A stretch of 53,492 nucleotides of DNA from Methanosarcina sp. DH2 (GCF_020804225.1 NZ_WJBI01000023.1:1-53492), one strand, 5' to 3'; counted from the first letter of the stretch, positions 35,334 to 44,459 are shown. Numbers and translations: made by a program. The notes: generated from the letters alone by a model not told the origin.

Positions 35334-36824
35334 TTAACAGCTTACAAACGGCTTTTTTTCCTGTTTACAAAGCCGCATGATTGTGTCTTTTCCGGTAATG
35401 ACTGCGACGGGCAGTCCCCCTGGCGGTTGCAACCATTGACCGGTTAAAAAGAGATTATCCAGACCTTTAATCCGTCCGGTGTGGGCCATCATTTTTCCCC
35501 GAATGGTCGGTAAAAACGGCATGAATGCTCCCCTATAGGCATTGCAATACCGTTCGTAAGTTTTCGGCGTGGCGACATCAAGGACTTTGATTTTTCCTTT
35601 CATCCGGGGAAAACGCGTTTCAATTGCCCGGAGGATCTCTTTGCCTATTCTTTCTTTTTCCCGTTGATAGGCCTCGGGATCCCGGGCGAGAGCATCCCAG
35701 GCTTCGTAATCTGCATGGAACTGGTTGATGCTGCAGGTGATCAGAGTGTGGCCTTCTGGAGCAAATGCCGGCTCATGCCGGTAGTGCGTCATTGTTAAAC
35801 GGTTTATAGGTGATTCATGGATCTCAAATGGGGGCATCGGAAAGGACAGGCTCCGTGGAAGGGTTCCGATTGTGCCTTCATAGCCTAACGCCACCAGAAT
35901 TTGTGAGGCAAGTGGATAATCTGTTGGGTTACTATATCGCTTTTGGAATTCGCGATCCGGGTACTTGCCTTTAAGTAACCGCTCATAAAGTACGTGCGCA
36001 TCGCATGCTGCAATGATATAATCGGCTTCAAAGATTTTGCCGTTGTGACAGATGACGCGATGGACTTTGTTGTGATCTATGGTCAGCTCAACGGCTTCAC
36101 ACGGAGCTTCAATAGCTCCACCCAGGGCAAGGTAACGCTCAACCATGCGCATTGCCAGCGCCTTAGAGCCACCATAGGGAATGGAGGCCTGGCCTTTGGT
36201 AAAGGCCGCGAGCGCAAAGAAAATAAATGAGGCGCTATAGCCTTCCGGTAAAAATGAAGCAAGAGCAGCCTGAAGCGCCGGATGCTTAAAGGTACTGGCG
36301 TAGTCCTTTAAGCTGATCTTACCATATTTTCGCATAACTGTTCCCGCATCTTTCAATGAAATCATCAACCGGAATCTTTGCATAAACGTCATCAAGTCCT
36401 CAGGTTTTTCAACGGGTGTTTCATACGATTGCAGCTTCTTGATCGCCTGGCAAAAATCTTCAATAACATCTTTATCTTCCGGTGATAGTTCAAGCCAGCT
36501 GTACTTAAGCCGGTCAAGATCGCGATAAAGATGTACCATAACGCCGTCGTGCTCAAAAGCCAAAAAACTCTCTGGATGGAAAATCTTAACCCCTTCCAGT
36601 GCGCCAACAGTGACCCAAAGGTCATGAATCGGTGTTCCTACTTTTGTCCCAACCAGCCAGTGGATGCATCCATCGATGTGATAGCCTTCTCGATTCCAGC
36701 CGGTACATTCCCCGCCTAAATTGTGATTTTTCTCCAGGATAACGCTTTCAAATCCGTTCTTTTGGGCAAAGATTCCAGCGCTCAATCCGGCGATACCCCC
36801 ACCTATAATAGTTATTTTCTTCAT
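35334..36824 (-). CDS. Phytoene desaturase-like FAD oxidoreductase
   Basis: 496 residues. The N-terminal FAD-binding Rossmann motif is TIIGGGIAGLSAGIFAQKNG, followed by ILEKNHNLGGECTGWNREGYHIDGCIHWLVG, typical of the CrtI/carotenoid isomerase family. C-terminal motifs are FLTGQWLQPPGGLPVAVITGK, which binds the FAD ribityl/diphosphate. These enzymes oxidise or isomerise polyene or other hydrophobic substrates; the substrate here is unknown. Its ATG overlaps the upstream TetR stop by four bases (ATGA), so the two are co-translated. The pair may be a recent acquisition, since bacterial operons of this type are common. Confidence 0.88.
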   Translation of the reverse strand: MKKITIIGGGIAGLSAGIFAQKNGFESVILEKNHNLGGECTGWNREGYHIDGCIHWLVGTKVGTPIHDLWVTVGALEGVKIFHPESFLAFEHDGVMVHLYRDLDRLKYSWLELSPEDKDVIEDFCQAIKKLQSYETPVEKPEDLMTFMQRFRLMISLKDAGTVMRKYGKISLKDYASTFKHPALQAALASFLPEGYSASFIFFALAAFTKGQASIPYGGSKALAMRMVERYLALGGAIEAPCEAVELTIDHNKVHRVICHNGKIFEADYIIAACDAHVLYERLLKGKYPDREFQKRYSNPTDYPLASQILVALGYEGTIGTLPRSLSFPMPPFEIHESPINRLTMTHYRHEPAFAPEGHTLITCSINQFHADYEAWDALARDPEAYQREKERIGKEILRAIETRFPRMKGKIKVLDVATPKTYERYCNAYRGAFMPFLPTIRGKMMAHTGRIKGLDNLFLTGQWLQPPGGLPVAVITGKDTIMRLCKQEKKPFVSC

Positions 36825-37396
36825 GGCTCCGTCCCCTTTTGTTTTATTTGTTGTATTAGCAGGAGATCCTTCCCCATTTCCATAAGTAGCGTTTCAGCGG
36901 CCTGGTCATCAAGCGAGGACAGATGACCATTGGCGATCATGACCGACATCCCCGTTTGAAAGATCCGCATTTTTAAAAGCAGGCGCTTGCGTTCATCATA
37001 CGTCAAACCACTCATGCTTTCATCTTCAGCCAGTGCTTCAACCATAGTGTCCTGAATGGTTTCATACGAAGTCATGTATGGATTTTGCTGCATTACCAGT
37101 TCACGAAAAAAGACCGGGTATTCCCGCGCAAACACTAAACTGGCTTTCCCGATGTTTTCAAAAAGATGCTGTCCTTTTTGTTTTGCCAGCAGTTCATCCG
37201 AAAGGGCAAAAACACGCTCGACCACAGCCTTAACCAAATCATCAATTGTCCCGAAATTGAGATAGATCGGCGCAACCGAGCAACGAAGGCGTTTCGCCAC
37301 GCTGCGCGCGGTGATGCCGGCAAATCCTTCTTCTTTTGCGATGGCAAAAGCGGCTTCTACAATGGCTTCTTTGTCATATTTTGTTTTGGGTGGCAT
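36821..37396 (-). CDS. TetR family regulator of the oxidoreductase operon
   Basis: 191 residues from the ATG at 37394-37396: MPPKTKYDKEAIVEAAFAIA then GFAGITARSVAKRLRCSVAPIYLNFG, a TetR helix-turn-helix. A longer frame to 37432 starts inside the operator palindrome and is rejected; GGGG lies 6-9 bases upstream of the chosen ATG. A 38-bp palindrome (37407-37444) directly upstream is its likely binding site, so the operon is probably self-repressed. The C-terminal domain is helical, as in dimeric ligand-binding TetR proteins. Confidence 0.9.
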   Translation of the reverse strand: MPPKTKYDKEAIVEAAFAIAKEEGFAGITARSVAKRLRCSVAPIYLNFGTIDDLVKAVVERVFALSDELLAKQKGQHLFENIGKASLVFAREYPVFFRELVMQQNPYMTSYETIQDTMVEALAEDESMSGLTYDERKRLLLKMRIFQTGMSVMIANGHLSSLDDQAAETLLMEMGKDLLLIQQIKQKGTEP

Positions 37397-37406
37397 ACAG
37401 ACCCCA

Positions 37407-37444
37407 ATTGAATAACATATGTTATATAACATGTGTTATTCAAT
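37407..37444. promoter_or_regulatory. 38-bp palindromic operator of the TetR operon
   Basis: The sequence is its own reverse complement except for one mismatched pair. It contains two abutting 12-bp units, TAACATATGTTA and TAACATGTGTTA, inside an ATTGAA / TTCAAT frame, suggesting two TetR dimers. It starts 11 bp upstream of the regulator ATG. Confidence 0.85.
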
Positions 37445-37700
37445 GATAAAATATATTGTCAAGAGAAAAAAACGGGGAATGTTATCAAATGATTAAAATA
37501 ACGAAAAAGGAAGGGAAAAACAGACCGGGTATATACGTAACCCGGCAGAAATCCACGCAGATATTTCCAGGACGGGCGAAAGGCCGCCAGGACACTGGTT
37601 AGGTAAACATTTTACAGGCACAGGAGATGATGTGTTTTTTTCCATCTGGATAAAGAAATATGGGAGTTCTCTTAAATCCGGAAGAAGGAGAAAGATAGTT

Positions 37701-37937
37701 TCATTCAGTCCCTTTATTCTTATTTTTAAGTTTATCAAGCAAAGATGACACTCTTTCTTTAGCTGCTTCTGTCTCCTGAACATCTCTGTTAATGCTGAGA
37801 TTCAGGATATCACCCTCTTTGCTCTCCGGAGGCAGTAAAAAAAGAGGGATACTGAGTTTTATTGACTCCTCTTCCCTTAAAAGCAGCACCACGGTACTGC
37901 CTTCTATCCTGTCGAGAGTAACTTTGAAATTTCCCAT
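37701..37937 (-). CDS. DUF3006 family protein
   Basis: 78 residues, MGNFKVTLDRIEGSTVVLLL to LDKLKNKNKGTE, with the DUF3006 pattern of a small beta domain (RIEG...VVLLL...IPLFLLPPESKEGDILNLSI) and a charged tail. DUF3006 genes often follow secreted ComEC-like metallo-beta-lactamase genes, as here. The ATG at 37937 is preferred to a GTG at 37943 because GGAGAGG then lies at proper distance. It begins three bases past the MBL gene stop and is surely co-translated. Confidence 0.85.
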   Translation of the reverse strand: MGNFKVTLDRIEGSTVVLLLREEESIKLSIPLFLLPPESKEGDILNLSINRDVQETEAAKERVSSLLDKLKNKNKGTE

Positions 37938-37939
37938 CG

Positions 37940-39514
37940 TCACCTCTCCAGTACAGCCACCAGCTTTCCGCTGCTGTCATAGAGAGACGCCGTGTCCCCA
38001 TCGTTGTTCCAGATAGGGTTTCCTGATCCCCAGTATATTTCAGTAGCTGTATCCATACCCTTTCCTGTATATAGAATTACAGTGGCCTGAGAATCCAGTG
38101 TGTAAGACGTAAAGGTGTAGGTATGTTTGCTGCCTTCATCTTCAATCTTCCAGCCTTTTAACGAAACAGGAGAGGACCCTTTGTTTGTGATCTCTACCCA
38201 TTCATCCTGCAGGCTCAGGTCGCTAACATAGACGACTGATTCTGCGGAACTGAATATTCCACTCGCTTCGTCTTCTTCGGGTTCGGAATCTTCTAATCCA
38301 GCTTCTTTTGACTTGGTTCCTTCTGGTGCGGTTTCAGTCATCATCAAAGAACTGTCAGCCCCGCTTTCAGCAGGCTCGGTTCTGGTCACTCCACCTCCAG
38401 ATTCGGTTTTCTGAGCAGTTACTGTATAAGTAGATCCGTCTGTTGTAACTACAATTGAGCCGTCAAGATCGGTTCTGTAAACCATGGAAGCTTTCTGTAA
38501 CCTTTCAATAACTTCTGTATGGGGATGCCCGTAGTCATTACCTGAGCCTACCTCGATTACGCTTATTTCGGGACTTACAGCAGAAATAAAGGTTTCTCCA
38601 CTGCCGGACCCGCTGGCATGGTGCCCGACTTTGAGAATATCAGAGTCTAGGTCGTGCCCGGAGTCTATGAGTTTTTCTTCAGTCTCAAGCCCCGCATCAC
38701 CCATAAGCAGGAATGAAACCTCCCCGTAGATTACTTTAAGGACCACGGAGTTTTCGTTCGGTTCATCGGAGTATTCGGGGCCTGGATTCAAAACTTCCAC
38801 ATCAACAGCAGGGTCAAATTCTATTTCTTCTCCTTTTTCAGCTACATCAAAAGGAATATCTTTCTCATCAATGGTGATCAGCATGTTTTCATATGTTTTT
38901 GAGGTGTGCGGAAAGCCACTGTCAATGAAAAGCCCAACCTGGAAGCTGTTGAGTACCTCACCCATGCCGCCTATATGGTCCGAATGAGGGTGAGTTGCAA
39001 CAACATAATCAATGCTGGAGATGTCATTTTCGTGAAGATATGCTGAAACCCCTGACCCCTGGTTTCTTTCGCCTGCATCTATGAGCATAGCTTTTCCATT
39101 ATATTTCAAGAGAATCGAATCTCCCTGGCCAACATCGAGAAAATGAACCGTCAGGTTTTCATCAGCCGGGTTTTCACCTGCAGCAGGACTGTTGTCTGCA
39201 AGATTATCATGTGCAGGATTATCATCTGCAAGATTATCATCTGCAAGATTATCATCTGCAAGCCCGGTATCCTTAGAATCACTTTCTGCAAGCCCGCTGT
39301 CCTGACCTGATGCTGTTCCTTCAGCCCGAACCTGAGCCTCAATCAGGTCTGTTTCTCCTACCTGCGGTGTGGTTTGCTGGGGCTCTTCAGCGAGCGGAAC
39401 GTCCTTTATTCCTAAGTTTATTACAGCGATAATTATTAAAACAAATATTAAACCGAAAATCCAGCGCGATAATCCGCTTCCGAATGTTTTTCCTGATTTC
39501 GTCAATTCGATCAC
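37940..39514 (-). CDS. Secreted ComEC-like metallo-beta-lactamase with lamin-tail domain
   Basis: 524 residues. One N-terminal helix (WIFGLIFVLIIIAVINLGI) anchors or exports it. An acidic linker contains ADDNL repeats (about 86-107). The MBL domain follows: LDVGQGDSILL (near 127), ATHPHSDHIGG with H175, H177, D179 and H180, LLMGDAG and VGHHASGSGSGE, the ComEC/Rec2-type metal site. After a Ser/Glu linker comes a lamin-tail domain (VYVSDLSLQDEWVEITNKGS...LKGWKIEDEGSKHTYTF). Such proteins are thought to be extracellular nucleases or hydrolases; the substrate is not known. DUF3006 follows. Confidence 0.92.
   Translation of the reverse strand: MIELTKSGKTFGSGLSRWIFGLIFVLIIIAVINLGIKDVPLAEEPQQTTPQVGETDLIEAQVRAEGTASGQDSGLAESDSKDTGLADDNLADDNLADDNPAHDNLADNSPAAGENPADENLTVHFLDVGQGDSILLKYNGKAMLIDAGERNQGSGVSAYLHENDISSIDYVVATHPHSDHIGGMGEVLNSFQVGLFIDSGFPHTSKTYENMLITIDEKDIPFDVAEKGEEIEFDPAVDVEVLNPGPEYSDEPNENSVVLKVIYGEVSFLLMGDAGLETEEKLIDSGHDLDSDILKVGHHASGSGSGETFISAVSPEISVIEVGSGNDYGHPHTEVIERLQKASMVYRTDLDGSIVVTTDGSTYTVTAQKTESGGGVTRTEPAESGADSSLMMTETAPEGTKSKEAGLEDSEPEEDEASGIFSSAESVVYVSDLSLQDEWVEITNKGSSPVSLKGWKIEDEGSKHTYTFTSYTLDSQATVILYTGKGMDTATEIYWGSGNPIWNNDGDTASLYDSSGKLVAVLER
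39195..39262. repeat. 15-bp in-frame tandem repeat in the MBL gene linker
   Basis: Four to five copies of TCATCTGCAAGATTA (with variants) encode the ADDNL repeats. Because 15 is a multiple of three, copy-number change would lengthen or shorten the linker without breaking the frame. Confidence 0.8.
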
Positions 39515-40371
39515 ACCATATTTTTAGCTAAACAATATAAGTGGATTTTATATTAAACTGCCTTTTTATATTCCACTTACACTTTCAAAATTAGGGTTAT
39601 TTGCCAAAAATGTGCGATTATTTGCGACAGTGTATCTCAGGAATTCTGTTGCGGGTAAGCCACCAGGGTACACCATAAACAGGATTAAGGGCAAAATTCT
39701 ATATCGGGGATTGACCCATATGAGAATTCAAAAACTAAGGAAATAAAAAATTATAGTCTGTCAAGTTAAGTCCAGGAAGGTAGTTTCGATAAGCTGGTAA
39801 GCTTGATAGTTGGAAAACCGTTAACTCCGCCTTCTCTATATGCTCCTTATTATAAATGGTCGATTATGGGGACGGTTAAAAGTTATAAGGTTTATTGGTG
39901 AATTACTCTTTTTATTTTTTACCTTTTTTATTTTTTACCTTTTTTATTTTTATTCTTTTGTTTGGAAAATGAATTTCTGTTTCAGATAAGGTTTATAGAT
40001 ATTCAGCTTGCGTTTTTTACTGGTTATCCAGCTTTTAAGATATATTTTTTGGAAGCTGCCAAATTTCCTGCAAAATCAAAAATCTTAGGACACTAGGAGA
40101 AGAAATCTACATCCAGAGAACCGAATTCGGTTCTGTACATAAAATTTGGTTCGAATTTACAATAAATCCGAGACACCGCCAAAATTTGACTTACTATGAC
40201 ACAAAAAAGAGTATGGATAGTTCAATTTGAATGTACGAAACCTTATGAAATGTATTTATCTGCAGATTCTCGAACAGATGTAGAAAGCATTCAATCCTTA
40301 TTTTCCCGAGAATAGTGCCTGAAATGTTAGCCGCGATTTTGAGGTGTTTTCAGGCAAAATCTCAAAAGGTT
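39515..40371. other. Long spacer with a palindrome and a short open frame
   Basis: AGAACCGAATTCGGTTCT at 40117-40134 is a perfect 18-bp palindrome. T-rich tandem TTTTTTACC units lie at 39907-39950. An open frame 40196-40315 (MTQKRVWIVQFECTKPYEMY and onward to a TAG) has no ribosome binding site; its 3' half resembles 40809-40880, so both may be relics of one gene family. No RNA gene was recognised. Confidence 0.5.
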
Positions 40372-40665
40372 TCATACATGTCCTGAGATTGCATTCCGCA
40401 GGCAGGTTTCCCAGTCTTCGGGATGCTCTACGTTGTCACACTGCCACTCAAACTCACGCCTTGCAAGTCTGATCGTTGCACGTGCTTTCTTGAGTGGGAT
40501 TAACTCTTTACCAATATCACCGATGCCAATCACATCCAGGCAGCTCACAACATCAATCGTAAAACCTTCCAGACTTTCTGGCGGTATTGATTCGCCTCTT
40601 GCATGTATTTCTGCGCATTTAGCGAGATATTCTGCAATTACTTTTATCAGTTTTGCGTCATGCAT
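40372..40665 (-). CDS. Hypothetical soluble protein (97 aa)
   Basis: The ATG at 40663-40665 has AAAGGAG 8 bases upstream, a strong ribosome site, and opens MHDAKLIKVIAEYLAKCAEI. The protein is helical and acidic, with IPPESLEGFTIDVVSCLDVIGIGD in the middle and an ending CDNVEHPEDWETCLRNAISG. A longer upstream frame to 40773 is rejected for lack of a start signal. The family is not recognised; it stands alone between two related relic sequences. Confidence 0.7.
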   Translation of the reverse strand: MHDAKLIKVIAEYLAKCAEIHARGESIPPESLEGFTIDVVSCLDVIGIGDIGKELIPLKKARATIRLARREFEWQCDNVEHPEDWETCLRNAISGHV

Positions 40666-40959
40666 GATTCTAACTCCTTTGTACGACAAGCAGGTAATCC
40701 ACTGCGTCACACTGAACTTTAGATTTGAAATAGTCACGAAAATGGCTATAACATTTATTAAAAATGCAGACACATCTTTCTGAATTCAGCCCAGTTTAAA
40801 ATACAGATGTATTTATCTGAATTCAATGATACCTTCAAATCCTCATTTTTCAAGGATAGCGCCTGTAACAGCTATTTAAATATGGTTTTTTCTGAGGTTT
40901 AAAGGTTTCGAAAGCATTTTGAATTAAGGAATACTGTGAAAGTCTGGAGTCAGCCAGGA

Positions 40960-41423
40960 ATGTTAAGGAATTTTATAATGATTTGCACTGGAGGTTTCAT
41001 AGTGACCAGCTCAGCATGTATTACTGGACACCATTTGTACAGCAAAAAGAGCACCTGAAAGCAAAGTTGAATCTCGATCAACGACCTGGTGAAGGCTACC
41101 TTCAGTATTATACGATCAAATCCTAATAATAAAGACGCTAAAGAAATAGAGGCTAAATTAATAAGCTGTTTCGGCATCAGGGACTGGAGCCGGGAACCCT
41201 TTGTAGAGATTGGAGCTGGAGGCCCTTTGAAGCTGGTTGCCATATCTAGAAAGCCGGATTCCATGTTGAAGAGGCAATAAAAGAGTTAATCGCATTCTCA
41301 CTATATGGTGCATCGCTCTCAAACAAGAACGTCCATATATGCGGGGAAGCTTATTCGGACTTTCAGGGTTTTATCGAAGGCGGTTTACGGACACCACTTC
41401 AGGTTATAAAGCACATTAGTTGA
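40960..41423 (+). pseudogene. Decayed gene with two in-frame TGA codons and a frameshift
   Basis: ATG 40960 opens MLRNFIMICTGGFIVTSSAC, a signal or anchor. The same frame meets TGA after KKST and again after KQS, then continues ISINDLVKATFSIIRSNPNN and LISCFGIRDWSREPFVEIG to 41280. One missing G near 41273 restores a further 47 residues (EAIKELIAFSLYGASLSNKN... to VIKHIS) ending at 41423. Trp (TGG) would fit both TGA positions. The restored product is about 154 residues; the family is unknown. Confidence 0.55.
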
Positions 41424-41490
41424 AATCGGATACTTGTGATGCTGGTTGAAGGGATACATAAAAAGGCGTTTATTAGAGATTCTGTAAAAG

Positions 41491-41970
41491 TTATCTGGGA
41501 TAAATAATATCCACTAATTTGGACTGGATGGCTTGAGATATTTTTTCTATTTTTTTCAGCTGCTCTTTCACACGCCTTCTTCCTACGAGAGCGTACTCAA
41601 GGATCTCCTGTGCCTGCTCTCTGGTGATATTCTCATCCGGGTAGATGAGTTTCATAAGGCCTGAGAAGGTCTTTTTAACGGCAATCACATCACGCTGGTT
41701 CAGGTTGTTTCCGAGTTTAAAGAACCTGTTTATATTATCGGCGTAGGATCGCTTCCTCATTTCCCGGAAGAATTCTGAAATACAGTCAACTATGAATCCG
41801 TACCTGTCCGTAAAGTGTTCAGGCCTGAACTTTGGAATTTCCCAGCCAGGGATGTAGTAGTGCGTCCTGTTGAAAAAGGCTTTATCACTTCTTAACTGGA
41901 AAATTCTTTTCAATCCATATAAAACAACGAAGAGCCTAAAAGTTGTTGTGAAATTATGACCTTTTTTCAA
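41491..41970 (-). pseudogene. brxL: BrxL (BREX Lon-like protease) internal fragment
   Basis: Residues from about 30 on (DKAFFNRTHYYIPGWEIPKF, RPEHFTDRYGFIVD, FFKLGNNLNQRDVIAVKKTFSGLMKLIYPDE, YALVGRRRVKEQLKKI) match the segment after the ATPase core of BrxL, a component of BREX phage-defence systems. The preceding AAA core and the C-terminal Lon-type protease domain are absent, and both ends run into unrelated sequence. Full BrxL is about 670-700 residues, so this is a remnant of roughly 125. No other brx or pgl gene is seen in the window. Confidence 0.72.
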
Positions 41971-42089
41971 AATCGAGTGACTTCATTCGTAGCCAAAAAT
42001 GAGCCTGAGATTGACCTATAGAGAAAAACAGAGAAAGAACAAAATTTTATGTAAAAGGTTGCTGTCATGGATTGTTAATAAAATGATCT

Positions 42090-42767
42090 TCAGATCCTTA
42101 TATCCATCTTCTCCCAGTCTATTTCCAGTGCATCGCCGATTTTTGCAAGCACCAGATCAGCACCGGCTTCTTTTAGAATCTCTGGATCTACCGTCTGAGC
42201 CACTCCTATAGCGAAAAGTCCTGCGTTCTTAGCAAGTCGCATATCACCTGGTCCGTCTCCAAAATAGACTGACTGCAACGCAAACTGTTTTAAAGATAAA
42301 CCTTCTTTTTCAGCGAGCATTTCAATATGCTTTGGACCTTTTTTATAAATATCGAACCCTAATAAACAATCAATGTAAGGGAAAATACCAGCTTCATAAA
42401 GACGCTTCATCATCGGTCCGGTACCACTACCAGAAGTGATGAACACCTTGTAGCCTTTGGCTTTGAATAATTTTAAAAGCTCTTCTGCTTTCGGAAACAT
42501 TGAATATGTTTCACTATAAATAATGTTACAGAATTCGTCCATCAGTTTTGGGACTGCATCTTTAGGCAGTTTGTGGTATTCCAAAATATGAGAAAACTGT
42601 TCATCCCACGGTGTGCCTGTTGCGGCAATGGAATATGCAGCTATATTAGGTGATTCAATTCCCGTATATTGTTTCACTATATCGCAGAAGACTCTGGTGT
42701 AAATTGGCATAGCATCCACAAGAGTTCCATTAAGGTCTGAAACAATGTATTTTATTTTTATTTTCAT
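42090..42767 (-). CDS. HAD family hydrolase
   Basis: 225 residues. HAD motif I reads IVSDLNGTLVDAM: the nucleophile Asp is present but the second Asp of DxDGT is Asn. Motif II is VFITSGSGTG, the motif III lysine is in YKKGPKH, and motif IV is YFGDGPGDMRLAKNAG. The helical cap lies between motifs I and II, as in phosphoglycolate phosphatase-like members. The Asn change may lower phosphatase activity or alter chemistry. The ATG at 42767 has GAGTGAGG upstream and is preferred to a GTG at 42776. Confidence 0.85.
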   Translation of the reverse strand: MKIKIKYIVSDLNGTLVDAMPIYTRVFCDIVKQYTGIESPNIAAYSIAATGTPWDEQFSHILEYHKLPKDAVPKLMDEFCNIIYSETYSMFPKAEELLKLFKAKGYKVFITSGSGTGPMMKRLYEAGIFPYIDCLLGFDIYKKGPKHIEMLAEKEGLSLKQFALQSVYFGDGPGDMRLAKNAGLFAIGVAQTVDPEILKEAGADLVLAKIGDALEIDWEKMDIRI

Positions 42768-42878
42768 AAACCTCACTCCCCATGATTTTAATTCTAGATT
42801 ATCGATTTCTAATTAATTCCTTTTTCTTTTAGATTGTAATTCCTCCAGGCATTTCGTCCCTTTCTTCAACTTAATGTT

Positions 42879-43286
42879 TCAAGGCAAAAGTGACTGATTT
42901 TCATTAATCTGGTTTATATATCGACTGATTCTTTCCCTTAATTCGTTTACTGAGTCTACTCTTATTCCTCTCAACATGCTTCTTGTCATTTTACTGAAAA
43001 AACTTTCAATTATATTCAACCACGAAGCATGTTTGGGTGTGAATACAAATTCAAATTTATCAGGAGCACTTTCCAGGTGTTCTCGAGTTTCTATTGAGGT
43101 ATGTATTTTGTGATTATCCGTCAGAATTTTGATTTTTTCTCTTGGATAAATTAACTCAAGTTCTTTAAGGAATTGTACGAATTCCCAGCTTCTATGCCTT
43201 TCAAATACTTTATAATGAATTCTTCCTGATATCAAATCGATTTCAGCTAATAGCGAAAGAGTTCCATTTTTTCTGTATTCATATTT
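42879..43286 (-). pseudogene. IS630-type transposase, C-terminal fragment
   Basis: The frame YRKNGTLSLLAEIDLISGRI, then ILTDNHKIHTS (second catalytic Asp) and HASWLNIIESFFSKMTRSML (catalytic Glu), to YINQINENQSLLP, is the DDE domain of an IS630 transposase. The N-terminal half and the first Asp are missing; TGA bounds the frame at 43287. It is inactive. Confidence 0.85.
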
Positions 43287-43868
43287 TCATTGAAAAATCA
43301 GCACCAACATCAAATGGTAGATCAATATAAATTAATCTTATTCCACTATTTGCTCTATTTCTTTTCTAATGAGGCCATTTTTCAAATTGCTTATTGTCAT
43401 TTTGTTTTCAAATTGCTTATTGTCATTTTGTTTTCAAACTGCTTATTATCAGTTTGTTATCACTCCAAATTAGTTTATTTGTCCAGCCTTTGAGTTGAAG
43501 TCCCCTACTGCCCATACAGGAGTCAAAGAGTGTTGATTGTAGCTTTATTCTTTTCTTGGATCGGGCTCCTCTAAACTCTCTATTTTAAAAAAGGCAACAT
43601 ATAATTTCACACTTCACTATTTTTTTCCGTTAAAGATGAGTTCGATTTCTCTTTTATTCGAGGATAAAAGAAAACAATTTAACCATAAAATTAAAGTTAT
43701 GTAAATTTGTTATTCAATGTGTAAATAAAAAAGTTTATAATGATCAACAAGAATTTACTTTAATATCTTTAATGTGATTTCATATGATAAACAGTATTAA
43801 AATTAACCAGTTTTAAATTTTTTAGCGATGCTGAAAATAATGCTAGAGTGATTTGAAAAGGAGAGCTT
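43287..43868. repeat. Spacer with a 26-bp tandem repeat
   Basis: Positions 43379-43456 hold three head-to-tail copies of a 26-bp unit (TTTTCAAATTGCTTATTGTC and so on); the first two are nearly identical and the third differs at several bases. The remaining spacer, up to the deaminase gene, shows only AT-rich sequence with possible TATA tracts. Confidence 0.85.
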
Positions 43869-44459
43869 ATGAGACACTTCATTACACAGGACACGCCTGT
43901 TACGGAAGAGGCACTTAATGTCATCGCCCACTTGCCCACGAAAAGTCTTCCTGCGCTGGTTGAAGATAAATTCTTTGCTAAACTGAGCGACCGCAATTTT
44001 ATGCATATAGCAGTTTTACTTGCGCAAAAAAGCTATGATGAGGGCGGCTGCCCCATCGGTGGCGTCATTATCGATAACAATACGCGCCGGATTGTCGGCA
44101 AAGGTCATAATACGCTCGTGCAGGATAACGACCCTTACAACCACGGTGAAACGTCTGCCATACGCGATGCGGGACGGCAGGACTTCAGCGATACCACGAT
44201 TTTCACAACGCTCAGCCCCTGCGACATTTGCGCTACGTTGATATATATGCGCCAATTCGGCCGCGTGGTCGTCGGCGATGTTACTAACGCCTCGGGCAAC
44301 GAACAGATGCTGCGCGAGAAGGGTGTCAAAGTCGATATCCTTGAAGACCCTGTAGGAATAGCATTGTATGCGAAATATCGAACCGAAAAGCCGGAGCTCG
44401 ACATGGAAGATTGGAAAGGCCTGGCTGCTGTTCGCAAAGCTCGAAAGGACTATGCTTAA
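43869..44459 (+). CDS. Cytosine/nucleoside deaminase family enzyme
   Basis: 196 residues. The zinc site is complete: HGETSA with H92 and the proton-shuttle E94, and SPCDICA with C118 and C121. GGCPIGGVIIDNNTRRIVGKGHN and RQFGRVVVGD place it near yeast-type cytosine deaminases, which convert cytosine to uracil. An N-terminal extension of about 40 residues (MRHFITQDTPVTEEALNVIA) is unusual for the family. AAGGAGAGCTT precedes the ATG. GC content is higher than nearby DNA, which suggests transfer. Confidence 0.9.
   Translation: MRHFITQDTPVTEEALNVIAHLPTKSLPALVEDKFFAKLSDRNFMHIAVLLAQKSYDEGGCPIGGVIIDNNTRRIVGKGHNTLVQDNDPYNHGETSAIRDAGRQDFSDTTIFTTLSPCDICATLIYMRQFGRVVVGDVTNASGNEQMLREKGVKVDILEDPVGIALYAKYRTEKPELDMEDWKGLAAVRKARKDYA

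Noticed and set aside
37493-37783. 96-residue minus-strand frame between the TetR operon and the DUF3006 gene
   Set aside because: No ribosome site; overlaps the DUF3006 gene in another frame.
43379-43456. Three 26-bp units considered as a CRISPR array
   Set aside because: Head-to-tail copies with no spacers, so a tandem repeat.
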